Below, piece after piece: positions 55,347 through 63,776 of a stretch of DNA of 64,000 nt. Location: the NCBI RefSeq assembly GCF_000473105.1, contig NZ_KI421498.1, forward strand, positions 62,001-126,000, written 5' to 3'. Each line of letters begins with the position of its first letter. The stretch's first letter is position 1. Below the pieces are notes generated by a model. The model was not told where the DNA came from, made no database searches, and saw only the letters and a list, made by a program, of their open reading frames with translations. This stretch comes from Phaeobacter inhibens DSM 16374. GTDB taxonomy: Bacteria > Pseudomonadota > Alphaproteobacteria > Rhodobacterales > Rhodobacteraceae. Position numbers and translations under genes: made by a program.

Positions 55347-55817
55347 ATGACCTTCAAGACCACGATCGCCGCCACCTTCGCCGCACTCAGCTTTGCCACT
55401 GCGGGGCTCGCCGCTGACGTCACCGTGACGGATTCCTACGCCCGCGTCTCCTCCAAAGCGGCCAAGAGCGGCGCTGCCTTCATGATGATCGAAAACGCCA
55501 CCGACAGCGATGACCGGCTGGTCGACGCGCGCAGCGATGCCGCAAAGCTGGTGCAGCTGCACACCCACAAGGAAGGCGAAAACGGCGTCATGCAGATGCT
55601 GCACGTCGAGGAGGGCTTTGCCATTCCCGCGGGCGACACCCACATGCTGCAGCGGGGCGGCGATCACGTGATGCTGATGGGGCTGACCAAATCGCTGGAA
55701 CATGGTGACGCCATCGACCTGACGCTGGTGTTCGAGAAGGCCGGTGAGGTCACCGTGACCGTTCCCGTCGATCTGGAGCGCAAGCCCGATCACGGCGCGA
55801 TGAAACACTCGCATTGA
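55347..55817 (+). CDS. PCuAC-family copper chaperone
   Basis: 156-residue periplasmic copper chaperone that passes Cu(I) to cytochrome oxidase assembly. Signal peptide residues 1-22 (ending GLAA-D), then the cupredoxin-like domain. The metal motif is visible: His in HTHKEGENGVMQM, then HMLQRGGDHVMLM, i.e. H(M)x10Mx21HxM-like spacing. The C-terminal His/Met tail (KPDHGAMKHSH) may bind additional copper. ATG 55347 is preceded by a weak AAGGA. Upstream small CPEC protein is likely functionally linked. Confidence 0.9.
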   Translation: MTFKTTIAATFAALSFATAGLAADVTVTDSYARVSSKAAKSGAAFMMIENATDSDDRLVDARSDAAKLVQLHTHKEGENGVMQMLHVEEGFAIPAGDTHMLQRGGDHVMLMGLTKSLEHGDAIDLTLVFEKAGEVTVTVPVDLERKPDHGAMKHSH

Positions 55818-55863
55818 TCGACCCGTTAATCAGGGTCTGATCTGACACCTGATCAAACAGACT

Positions 55864-55906
55864 ATGGCCAATCCGTGCTCTGCTGCATGGGTTGGCCATT
55901 TTCTTT
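55864..55906 (+). terminator. Rho-independent terminator after the copper chaperone gene
   Basis: 11-bp stem ATGGCCAATCC (55864-55874) with GGGTTGGCCAT (55889-55899, one G-T pair), then TTTCTTTT. Confidence 0.85.
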
Positions 55907-55977
55907 TGCCGCAGTCGGGTTACGATAGATCTCTCAATTGGTGCCGGGCGGCGGTACAATCTTCAAGGGAGATAATA

Positions 55978-56433
55978 ATGGCGCAAAAGATCCTCTTTGT
56001 CTGTCTTGGCAATATCTGCCGCTCGCCCGCTGCTGAGGGCGTGTTTCGCGCCTTGTGCCCGGAGGTGGACACCGACAGCGCCGGCACTGCCAGCTACCAC
56101 GTGGGGTCACCGCCCTATGGGCCGATGCAGGCCGCCGCCAGCGCGCGTGGGATTGACCTTTCCGACCTGCGCGCACGTCAGTTCGCGCCGCAGGATTTCA
56201 CCCGGTTTGATCTGATCATCGCAATGGACGGCGACAATCTGGCAGACATCGAGGCGCAGCGCCCCGTGGGCAATACCACGCCGGTGCAGCTGTTCACCGA
56301 TTACGCGCCGGGGCAGGGCACCGATCACGTCCCCGATCCCTATTACACCCGCGATTTTGAGGGCTGTCTTGATCTGATTGAGGGGGGCGCCGCTGGGTTG
56401 ACCAAGGCGCTGCGCAACAGCGGCGCGGGCTAG
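55978..56433 (+). CDS. Low-molecular-weight protein tyrosine phosphatase
   Basis: 151-residue phosphatase with the P-loop FVCLGNICRSPAAEG (nucleophile Cys9, Arg15) and the general-acid Asp in VPDPYYTRDFEG. Likely dephosphorylates proteins or, as with Wzb, controls polysaccharide synthesis, though no tyrosine kinase gene is near. ATG 55978 is preceded by AAGGGAGAT. It is convergent with a LysR gene whose stop lies three bases away. Confidence 0.92.
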   Translation: MAQKILFVCLGNICRSPAAEGVFRALCPEVDTDSAGTASYHVGSPPYGPMQAAASARGIDLSDLRARQFAPQDFTRFDLIIAMDGDNLADIEAQRPVGNTTPVQLFTDYAPGQGTDHVPDPYYTRDFEGCLDLIEGGAAGLTKALRNSGAG

Positions 56434-56436
56434 GTC

Positions 56437-57402
56437 TTAGTCGTCCAGCACTTTCAGATCGCCCGCCAGCCAGGGCAGGCGCTGTACGGCAGGATCAATC
56501 ATATGCCCCTGTACCAGCCGCCGCATGGTCTGCGCCACATCGCGCGGCACCCGGTCGGCCCAATCGGCGCTGGAAAACAGCGAAATCCGCCGCGAAAACG
56601 CGCCAAAGGGCAGCGGGAAGGCCTCAATCTCGTCATGGAACCGCGCCGCCCGCATATAGCCCAGCGGCGTGGTGATCGCCCAGCCGATCCGACGCGCCAC
56701 CAGTGCCATCAGCGACAGATGGGAGCCGATCTCAAACCGTTCCTCAAACAGCAGTTTCTGCCGCGCCAGATGCGCCTCGATCTGCTGCGAGATCAACTGG
56801 CCGCCCTCATAGCGGAGGAACGGCAGCGCGTTGAGGATATCCTGCTCCGCCTCTGGTTTGCGCAACATGCCGCGCGGCGCCACCAGCATGAACGGGTCCT
56901 GCACCAGCGGGTATTCGGTGATCCCCTCGCGCAGGGCGCCAGAGGTGGCCGCCACCGCGATATGCAGCTCGCGGGCGTCCAGCGCGTCCAGAATGTCGTG
57001 GCTGGAGGCGGTGATCATCTTGAAGCGGCAATTGACCAGGCTTTCGGCCAGAGTGGTCGCCAGACGCGGGGTCAGATCATTGTCGAAATCGTCAATCAGC
57101 CCGATGGACAGCGTCGACAGGTGGTTGAGATCAACCACGCTCAATTCGCTCTGCGCCAGCCGCAGCTCGGTCAGCACCGCCTCGGTCCGGGCCAGGAAAT
57201 TGCGCCCGGCAGGCGTCAGCACCATCGGGCGGCGACCATGGTTGACCAGTTCCGCCCCCAGTGCGCTTTCCAGATTGCGCAGCTGCTGGCTGACCGCAGG
57301 TTGGCTCAGCCCGGTGAGTGCGGCGGTCTGCGCTACAGATCCGGTCTTGGCCAGCGCTTCGAACACCTCAAGCCCGCGCAGCGTCACCCCTTTCATCAAC
57401 AT
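56437..57402 (-). CDS. LysR family transcriptional regulator
   Basis: 321-residue LysR-type regulator. The HTH region (RGLEVFEALAKTGSVAQTAAL then TGLSQPAVSQQLRNLESALG) is followed by the effector-binding domain (~90-300). ATG 57402 has AGGA at a good distance. Neither flanking gene is divergent from it closely enough to name a target; the ~180-base gap to the small exported protein gene is on the same strand. Ligand and regulon unknown. Confidence 0.9.
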   Translation of the reverse strand: MLMKGVTLRGLEVFEALAKTGSVAQTAALTGLSQPAVSQQLRNLESALGAELVNHGRRPMVLTPAGRNFLARTEAVLTELRLAQSELSVVDLNHLSTLSIGLIDDFDNDLTPRLATTLAESLVNCRFKMITASSHDILDALDARELHIAVAATSGALREGITEYPLVQDPFMLVAPRGMLRKPEAEQDILNALPFLRYEGGQLISQQIEAHLARQKLLFEERFEIGSHLSLMALVARRIGWAITTPLGYMRAARFHDEIEAFPLPFGAFSRRISLFSSADWADRVPRDVAQTMRRLVQGHMIDPAVQRLPWLAGDLKVLDD

Positions 57403-57582
57403 ATCTGCGGTCCTGCCTGATGTTGCGGGCGCGCTTCTGCGTCCCGTCGATGGGAAAGGGGAGGGGCGATGCGCATCGTCTACTCAGCTGCGCTCCGTGT
57501 TGGCGTCGGCCTGCGGGGCGTCTTGTTCGACGTCCTCCGGGTGCCGGGTTGGATGCGACTGCACCAACCCCGCCGCACCGGA

Positions 57583-57900
57583 TCAGCTGCAAACGCGTGC
57601 GGCATTCTCGCCAAAGGATTTGTAGCGCTTCCACAGCCGTTCATCCGAGCTGCGGCTCGACTGGCGCACCACTTGGGCCTGATGCGGATCGCTGAACCAT
57701 TTGGAGACGGTCTTGCGCTCACTGCGGTTGAGGCTGGCGTTGGCCACCGACTGGATGCAGCGACACAGCGAGGGTGAGGCGGCGGTGCGGTCCGACTGGC
57801 GGCAGGCTTTCTCGATCGCGCCGGCACCGGCGGGGGCGGGCATCACCCCGGTGATCATCACGGCGCATAGCGTGGCGGTCAGCAGTAGCTTCATCTTCAT
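57583..57900 (-). CDS. Small exported protein with four cysteines
   Basis: 105-residue protein with a signal peptide (residues 1-27, hydrophobic LLLTATLCAVMITGVMPAPAG). The mature part has Cys in KACRQSD, LCRC and a C-terminal RVCS, and a basic middle (SLNRSERKTVSKWF). Similar proteins are common and uncharacterised in Roseobacters, some mislabelled as arginine transporter. ATG 57900 starts the signal peptide; the upstream extension has no such character. Confidence 0.8.
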   Translation of the reverse strand: MKMKLLLTATLCAVMITGVMPAPAGAGAIEKACRQSDRTAASPSLCRCIQSVANASLNRSERKTVSKWFSDPHQAQVVRQSSRSSDERLWKRYKSFGENAARVCS

Positions 57901-58145
57901 TGTCCCTAGAAATCTGCAAGTGCTCTGATCTGAGCGGGTCTGTTGCCCGCACTTGCCGGGACTATGCCGCAAGCGGCGGAGGCTTTCAATCTAGGTAAAC
58001 AGCTGGTTAGCCCTCGGCGGAAACCCGCCAATGGACGCTTGTCGCGGCCAGACAGGGCCGCGCCGCACTGGCCCGTCCTGCGCCCGGCACGGTCGGGTGT
58101 ATCGCCCGCAGCCGGTGGCGGGCGCCAAGGGTCATCTGGCGCGCG

Positions 58146-58328
58146 TCAGGACTGGTTTGGCCCGCGCAGGGACAGGATCATCTGACGCACAGACTTCCAG
58201 TCCTCCGCCTCGGCGGTTTTGCCAGCCTCCTGACAGCGCCGCATCTTTTGCGCCACTTCGGCCTCGGCCTTGTCCCCATGCGCTGAGTAGAGCGCACGGG
58301 CATATTCAGCAGTTCTGATGGCATCCAT
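58146..58328 (-). CDS. Small conserved protein, 60 residues
   Basis: Acidic/basic helical protein (MDAIRTAEYARALYSAHGD, then KAEAEVAQKMRRCQEAGKTA) with a strong AGGAGG site eight bases before ATG 58328. It has no TM helix or signal. I recognise the pattern as a common short hypothetical of Rhodobacteraceae. Function unknown. Confidence 0.8.
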   Translation of the reverse strand: MDAIRTAEYARALYSAHGDKAEAEVAQKMRRCQEAGKTAEAEDWKSVRQMILSLRGPNQS

Positions 58329-58582
58329 TTCGGTGTCCTCCTGAGCAGTGAGATCCCCCGCAGCGGGGGCGCGCGTCTCGCGGAATGGCCGCAGTATAGC
58401 GTATTTTCGACCCGCCCGCAGGAGGCCAGACGAATTTGCGGCGTTTTGGCGTTGCGGGGAGGGGTCAGCCTAAGCTTGGGGATGCGCAACGCGCCTTCCG
58501 GTTTTGCCGAAGGCAAACCTACGGTTTGAGGGAAGGGTCAGGCGCGGCCCGACCTTGCGGCTGGACGGGTGGCCTGTTCAGC

Positions 58583-59740
58583 CTATTGAAGCGTTTTGAC
58601 GAATGCCCCAATGGCTTTGACAACCGATTGAACGCCTTCGGTTTGCGCCGTGACCGTGACGGCTGTTGCCCTTGCAGTCCATTTGGCACCTGCCTTGGCC
58701 AATTCCTTGGTTCCCTCGCGGATCATGCCGTCCGCAACGGATCCGCAGTAGGCCGCCATGCGCAGGGAAATCTCCCAGAGAGTCTTGGCGATCTTTTTCA
58801 GCAGCGAAGGGGAGGGCGACGGCTTCGCGACCTCCTCTTCCAGCTCCTCAATCTGCTTCCAAATCAACGCCAGGTCCGTTTGAAAAGCACGCGCCGGAGC
58901 ATCCTCCAGCGGTGGCCCCCCATTGTCGCCGATCAGAGCGGCTGCGGGTGTGTTTTGAACGGCTGTCAGTTGCCCCTTGAGGTTGGTAATTTCCTGTTCC
59001 AGCTCGAACAGGCTGCGGATGCGCTCAATCTCGGCAGCGACAGCTTCGGGGCCTGCCTCCCAGATCGCATCGCCGATCAAGGCCACGCGGCGTTGCAGGC
59101 CCCAGTCGAGCGGTTTGCCGTCGAGGAAGCCTTGGTACCACTCGCGCCAGAACTCATACGTGTCGTGAGTGAGGTATTTTGCAAATATGACTTCGTTCCT
59201 GTTGTCCAGGTTTGGCACGGCGGTGCCTAGCCAAAGAGGTGTGCCGAATAGGTCGAGGTCGCTTGGGGTGAAGTCGTGAAAGCTGAGAGCGAGAAGCCGA
59301 TCGCGCTCAGTGAAGGCAGCTCCATGATCTTCAGGGGGCAGCTTCGTGCTTTGTACAAAGACGGCTCGGTTTGCATAGTTGCCAATGTACGATGCAACAT
59401 CTGTGATAGTTCTGTATGCTAAGTCCTTGTTGGGCTTCGCTGACGTAGAGGCCGCTAAAAAGCAGGAGGAGTTGTTGAATAATATTTTATCGCGTTGTTG
59501 ATCAATTGAGCGTTCGAGTGCGGCAAATGTGTCCGGCAGTGCAAACTCGCTATAAACAAGTGCTCTCAATAATATTTCGATCTGGGGCAAAAGAAAAACA
59601 TCAGTTTGATCTCTGTTCGATGTAACGGTGACGTCCAAGAAATTCCTAAGAGCGGCACGCAAGGCAACATCCCGGCTAACCAGTAGGCCCCGGTTCTCAA
59701 TTTCTTGTCGAATGGCGGACGAGTAGTCGATGTCAGTCAC
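58583..59740 (-). CDS. Orphan protein with IGHNGGP-like motif
   Basis: 385-residue protein of unknown function. The middle has FWREWYQGFLDGKPLDWGLQ (198-217) then ALIGDAIWEAGPEAVAAEIE, and 270-278 reads IGDNGGPPL, a variant of the IGHNGGP motif seen in many alphaproteobacterial hypotheticals. The C-terminal ~100 residues are helical with hydrophobic, Ala-rich segments (GAKWTARATAVTVTAQTEGV) that could contact membrane. The N-terminal half (codons ~1-160) is noticeably AT-richer than the rest of the window, suggesting transfer or a composite origin. It stands alone, divergent from lepA by 86 bases. Confidence 0.75.
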   Translation of the reverse strand: MTDIDYSSAIRQEIENRGLLVSRDVALRAALRNFLDVTVTSNRDQTDVFLLPQIEILLRALVYSEFALPDTFAALERSIDQQRDKILFNNSSCFLAASTSAKPNKDLAYRTITDVASYIGNYANRAVFVQSTKLPPEDHGAAFTERDRLLALSFHDFTPSDLDLFGTPLWLGTAVPNLDNRNEVIFAKYLTHDTYEFWREWYQGFLDGKPLDWGLQRRVALIGDAIWEAGPEAVAAEIERIRSLFELEQEITNLKGQLTAVQNTPAAALIGDNGGPPLEDAPARAFQTDLALIWKQIEELEEEVAKPSPSPSLLKKIAKTLWEISLRMAAYCGSVADGMIREGTKELAKAGAKWTARATAVTVTAQTEGVQSVVKAIGAFVKTLQ

Positions 59741-59826
59741 TGTAAGCTTCTACCGTACAAATTAGCGGTTTGATCCGTGTACGTGCCACCTTGACCAAAC
59801 CCCAAAACCAAATCATATCCCCTTGC

Positions 59827-61641
59827 ATGACAGACCTCGCTCACATCCGCAATTTCTCCATCGTCGCCCATATCGACCATGGCAAATCCACCCTCGCTGA
59901 CCGGCTCATTCAGGAGACCGGAACGGTTGAGGACCGCGATATGAAGGAGCAGCTGCTCGACTCCATGGATATCGAGCGCGAGCGCGGCATCACCATCAAG
60001 GCCAACACCGTCCGCATCGACTACAAGGCCGATGATGGTGAGACCTATGTCCTGAACCTGATCGACACCCCCGGTCACGTCGATTTCGCCTATGAGGTCT
60101 CCCGCTCCATGCGCGCGGTCGAAGGCTCGCTCCTGGTGGTCGACAGCTCGCAAGGGGTCGAGGCGCAGACGCTGGCCAATGTCTATCACGCGCTGGACGC
60201 CGACCATGAAATTGTGCCGGTGCTGAACAAGATCGACCTGCCGGCCTCTGACTGTGATCGCGTCGCCGAACAGATCGAGGATGTGATCGGCATCGATGCC
60301 TCCGAGGCGATCCGGGTTTCCGCCAAAACCGGGCAGGGCATCCGTGAGACGCTGGAGGCCATCGTCCAGCACCTCCCCGCGCCGACCGGCACCCGCGACG
60401 CCCCCCTGAAGGCGATGCTGGTGGACAGCTGGTATGACGCCTATCTCGGCGTGATCGTTCTGGTCCGCATCATGGACGGCGTGCTGAAAAAGGGCATGCG
60501 GGTGAAGTTCATGTCGAACAACACCCTGCACCATGTGGACCGTATCGGTGTGTTCCGCCCGGCCATGCAGGTGGTGGATCAGCTGGAACCGGGCGAGATC
60601 GGCTTCCTCACCGCGTCCATCAAACAGGTGCGCGACACCCGCGTCGGCGACACCATCACCAATGACCGCAACGGCACCGAGGTCGCCCTGCCGGGCTTCA
60701 AACCGGCGCAGCCCGTGGTGTTCTGCGGTCTCTTCCCGGTGGACTCGGCTGAATTTGAAGACCTGCGCGACGCTATCGACAAGCTGGCGCTGAATGACGC
60801 GTCCTTCTCCTTTGAAATGGAAACCTCCGCCGCGCTTGGCTTTGGCTTCCGCTGTGGGTTCCTCGGTCTGTTGCACCTTGAGGTGATCCGCGACCGGATT
60901 GAGCGCGAATATAATATCGAACTCATCACCACCGCGCCCTCCGTGGTCTACCATGTCTATATGAAGGGCAAGGACGGCGAAGCGGGCGAGATGATGGACC
61001 TGCACAACCCGGCCGACATGCCCGACATGTCGAAGGTGGACCACATTCAGGAACCCCGCATCAAGGCGACCATTCTGGTGCCCGATGAATATCTCGGCGA
61101 CGTGCTGAAACTCTGTCAGGACCGTCGTGGCATTCAGGAAGACCTCACCTACGCCGGCTCCCGCGCCATGGTGGTCTATGACCTGCCGCTGAACGAGGTG
61201 GTGTTCGACTTCTACGACCGGCTGAAATCGGTGACCAAGGGCTATGCCTCCTTCGACTACCAGATGACCGGCTACCGCGAGGACAATCTGGTCAAGATGT
61301 CGGTGCTGGTCAACGACGAGCCGGTAGATGCGCTGTCGATGATGGTGCACCGCGACCGGGCCGAGATGCGCGGCCGTGCCATGTGTGAAAAGCTCAAGGA
61401 TCTGATCCCGCGCCACATGTTCAAGATCCCGATCCAGGCCGCCATCGGTGGCAAGGTGATCGCGCGCGAGACCCTCTCCGCCCTGCGCAAGGACGTGACC
61501 GCCAAATGCTACGGCGGCGACGCCACACGTAAGCGGAAACTGCTGGACAAGCAGAAAGCGGGCAAGAAGAAGATGCGCCAGTTCGGCAAAGTGGATATCC
61601 CGCAGGAAGCGTTTATTTCCGCCTTGAAAATGGACAGCTGA
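59827..61641 (+). CDS. lepA: Elongation factor 4 (LepA)
   Basis: 604-residue translational GTPase that back-translocates or otherwise rescues ribosomes. G1 [10 protein letters not shown]3 DTPGHVDF, G4 NKIDLP and the conserved C-terminal domain ([20 protein letters not shown] and [18 protein letters not shown]) are intact. ATG 59827 begins [15 protein letters not shown], the family start. The stop codon lies inside the loop of a 16-bp inverted repeat. It is flanked on both sides by AT-richer orphan genes. Confidence 0.97.
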   Translation: MTDLAHIRNFSIVAHIDHGKSTLADRLIQETGTVEDRDMKEQLLDSMDIERERGITIKANTVRIDYKADDGETYVLNLIDTPGHVDFAYEVSRSMRAVEGSLLVVDSSQGVEAQTLANVYHALDADHEIVPVLNKIDLPASDCDRVAEQIEDVIGIDASEAIRVSAKTGQGIRETLEAIVQHLPAPTGTRDAPLKAMLVDSWYDAYLGVIVLVRIMDGVLKKGMRVKFMSNNTLHHVDRIGVFRPAMQVVDQLEPGEIGFLTASIKQVRDTRVGDTITNDRNGTEVALPGFKPAQPVVFCGLFPVDSAEFEDLRDAIDKLALNDASFSFEMETSAALGFGFRCGFLGLLHLEVIRDRIEREYNIELITTAPSVVYHVYMKGKDGEAGEMMDLHNPADMPDMSKVDHIQEPRIKATILVPDEYLGDVLKLCQDRRGIQEDLTYAGSRAMVVYDLPLNEVVFDFYDRLKSVTKGYASFDYQMTGYREDNLVKMSVLVNDEPVDALSMMVHRDRAEMRGRAMCEKLKDLIPRHMFKIPIQAAIGGKVIARETLSALRKDVTAKCYGGDATRKRKLLDKQKAGKKKMRQFGKVDIPQEAFISALKMDS

Positions 61642-61662
61642 AGCTGGTCCATTTTCAAGGCG
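61620..61662 (+). terminator. Long inverted repeat spanning the lepA stop
   Basis: Perfect 16-bp arms CGCCTTGAAAATGGAC (61620-61635) and GTCCATTTTCAAGGCG (61647-61662) with an 11-base loop that contains the TGA stop. The right arm is the reverse complement of lepA's final codons. It may act as a terminator or mRNA 3' stabiliser, but a T-run is lacking. A second small hairpin (GTTGGC/GCCAAC) follows near 61677-61691. Confidence 0.7.
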
Positions 61663-61959
61663 CGCGGGCGAAAGCGGTTGGCGCAGCCAACTGCGTGCCC
61701 GCACCTCGGCGTTCTGCGGTGGAAACGAGACCTAATCAATAGTTGCAAGACGGGGCTTCAGCCCCTTTTGTTCGTGGTGACTTATTCTCTGGTCCGTCTA
61801 GCGGCTCGCCGGGCATCTCTCGAGATGCAGAACTTGCGCTGTTTGCTAGGGGTAAATTCTCAGACTTCGGGTGTTCCTAGAAGTGTTTCTTGCTAAGGTC
61901 GGCAATTTGTGGTTGTTCGTTCTGAGGCAAGGTATACTAGAGGGGTGAGAGAGGCGCTA
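61663..61959. other. Intergenic region, no gene seen
   Basis: About 300 bases where the composition shifts from GC-rich lepA sequence to the AT-richer orphan gene at 61960. No feature recognised besides the small hairpin near 61680. Confidence 0.4.
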
Positions 61960-62991
61960 ATGTCCAACGATTTGCATGGGGAAATTGTATTAGCTTCTGG
62001 AAGTGAGGAGGCCCGACTTCCGGACATCCCGAGAGATGTTTTGCGCGCACTACATTCCGCAGTGCTTGGCAAGAAGGAGCAGTTCTCACAAAACTATCAT
62101 CGGTGCTCGATTGTCGACGCGAATGATCTAGAGCAACTTTGCTTGATTTTGGGGCAGTGGAGCTCGCAATACAATCCTACTTCGCGCAAAATTACAATCA
62201 CGGCCACTCATGTTAATGGCGTGAATAAACAAAAGAAGTACCGTTACAAGTTTGGTTCTCTTGATAGCTTTAAGAAGTATGATCTGTCTACCAAGGATCC
62301 GATTACTAGTATTATTTTCTCATTTTCGATGGTGTCGATCCACCCGGAAACTGGGGATTATCAGCCTCTTGACCTGAATTTGGATTTTACCGGCCTGTAC
62401 AATCATCCATACTACTATTTAAAGAATGGAATGCACTCAAGGTATCGGTTGGATCCCGACGAAGTTTCATGCAAAGTGCAAATAGAGTTTGTGGATCATA
62501 TTGTTTCGAAGTCCCTCCAAACTGCGGTGGAGGAGTGGTACTATGGTTTGAAGACAGTCGAAGAGCCAAGGCCGAACAAGTGGTTGAATCTGTTTGCATA
62601 CGATTACTCTGACACCTTCCCAGATGGAAAGTTCGTATCCTCTTGGTTGGCTGTGGTGATTTCTGTTTTTATTTCATTTGGTTTGGTTTCCAATTACCGA
62701 TTGCCTGGCTTGGTTGATGATACAATTTGGTTCCTGTCTCTTTGCGTTTTTATCGCGACGATCCTTCACGGCTTGCATCGGTGGGCTATTTCGAGAGCGA
62801 TTGGGGTTATTTATTATGATTTCCTCATTCCACTGATCAGGGTGAATCGAGGTAACGAAGATCAGGTCGAAAGATTCCTTTCTGAAAAGGTGAAGGCGCT
62901 AAAGGCTCGACAATTTTGGGTTGGAACTATTTTGACAGGCTTTGTTGTTTCCGTTGTGGCGGGTGTGGTTGTTAATTTTTTTCCTGTCTGA
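61960..62991 (+). CDS. Orphan membrane protein, AT-richer
   Basis: 343-residue protein. The N-terminal ~220 residues are soluble and strand-rich, with TM helices near 228-246, 255-272 and 320-341 and a charged helix (VERFLSEKVKALKARQF) between the last two. Base composition is markedly lower in GC than neighbouring genes and codon use differs. No family recognised. ATG 61960 has AGAGG about six bases upstream. It is alone, with no partner. Fits a mobile-type islet next to lepA; a toxin/immunity, defence effector or surface-associated role would each be possible, none shown. Confidence 0.65.
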   Translation: MSNDLHGEIVLASGSEEARLPDIPRDVLRALHSAVLGKKEQFSQNYHRCSIVDANDLEQLCLILGQWSSQYNPTSRKITITATHVNGVNKQKKYRYKFGSLDSFKKYDLSTKDPITSIIFSFSMVSIHPETGDYQPLDLNLDFTGLYNHPYYYLKNGMHSRYRLDPDEVSCKVQIEFVDHIVSKSLQTAVEEWYYGLKTVEEPRPNKWLNLFAYDYSDTFPDGKFVSSWLAVVISVFISFGLVSNYRLPGLVDDTIWFLSLCVFIATILHGLHRWAISRAIGVIYYDFLIPLIRVNRGNEDQVERFLSEKVKALKARQFWVGTILTGFVVSVVAGVVVNFFPV

Positions 62992-63319
62992 AGAGATCTC
63001 CCGTTTTATTTGTTTCAGTTAAAATGACACTGTGTATCACCCGGTCGCCAGACCGGGCAGCGCCCGTCCCGCCCCCCACGGGGCGGGCGCTTCGCTTCCC
63101 ACCCCGCCGGGCCGGGCGCTGCCCTCGGCGTGCTGATCTGATGTCAGGCAAACTCCATTAAGCGGGCAGGCTCGCCCTGCGACCTTCGGCCAGCCGTCGC
63201 TCCTCTCTAAACCCCCATGCGCCACTCTCCGCCCATTCGCGGCCTCTCCGCTCCAACCCGCTGAAACCGCCCCCGTTCCATGCTATCCTCAATCCCGTTC
63301 ATCTGGGGAGGGGAGCACC
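62992..63319. other. Intergenic region with GC-rich hairpins
   Basis: About 330 bases. At 63060-63090 is a strong hairpin: GCGCCCG/CGGGCGC arms with inner CCCGCCCC/GGGGCGGG pairing. More C/G-rich hairpin-like sequence continues to ~63130. No open frame with coding character. Confidence 0.45.
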
Positions 63320-63559
63320 ATGAAACAGCTGACTTTGGCCGCCGCGATCATCCTCTTGGCCGCGCCGCTTCTGGCCGGGCAGTGCCCCGCCGATATTGCC
63401 GCCATCGACGCCGCTCTGGCGGCTGGCACCGAACTGTCGGAGGTGGATCTGGCAACGGTTCAGGAGCTGCGCGACGAGGGGCAGAGCCTGCATGACGCGG
63501 GCGACCATGATGCCTCGGTTCAGACCCTGGCTGAGGCCAAGGCCATGCTCGGCATCTGA
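63320..63559 (+). CDS. Small exported protein, 79 residues
   Basis: A signal peptide (residues 1-19, LTLAAAIILLAAPLLAG) followed by a 60-residue acidic mature part with one Cys (QCPADIAAID) and a helical AAIDAALAAGTELSEVDLAT pattern, then TVQELRDEGQSLHDAGDHDA. It has a GGGGAG ribosome site before ATG 63320. The type (short periplasmic helical protein) is common in Roseobacters; function unknown. Confidence 0.8.
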   Translation: MKQLTLAAAIILLAAPLLAGQCPADIAAIDAALAAGTELSEVDLATVQELRDEGQSLHDAGDHDASVQTLAEAKAMLGI

Positions 63560-63576
63560 GGTCCCGCAGGCCAAAC

Positions 63577-63604
63577 AAAAACGCCCGGCGGCAAACCGGG
63601 CGTT
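63577..63604. terminator. Bidirectional terminator
   Basis: AACGCCCGG (63580-63588) and CCGGGCGTT (63596-63604) form a 9-bp stem. The T-run is stronger on the minus strand (GTTTTTG), so it mainly serves the leftward entericidin-like gene, also ending the rightward gene. Confidence 0.8.
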
Positions 63605-63626
63605 CCACATCTTTCGCATCCCGTCG

Positions 63627-63776
63627 TCAGAGGTTGTTCTGCACGTCCTGTGCGGCGCCGCTAATCGCTTGGCCGGCTTTGGAAATGTCGCGGCCGGCGC
63701 CTTTGGTGGTTTCGCAGGCGGTCAGGCCAAACAGCGCGCCGGTCAGGGCAAGCGTGGTGAGGGCGGTTCGGATCAT
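63627..63776 (-). CDS. Entericidin-like small lipoprotein
   Basis: 49-residue lipoprotein: hydrophobic leader TALTTLALTGALFG, lipobox LTAC and a mature peptide KGAGRDISKAGQAISGAAQD of the entericidin A/B kind. These are small envelope lipoproteins of debated toxin-antidote roles. GGGAGA lies before ATG 63776. Only one copy, no partner seen. Confidence 0.85.
   Translation of the reverse strand: MIRTALTTLALTGALFGLTACETTKGAGRDISKAGQAISGAAQDVQNNL

Noticed and set aside
59737-61704. 655-codon leftward open frame opposite lepA
   Set aside because: Antisense shadow of lepA; composition is His/Val/Gly-rich and implausible, and lepA on the other strand is certain.
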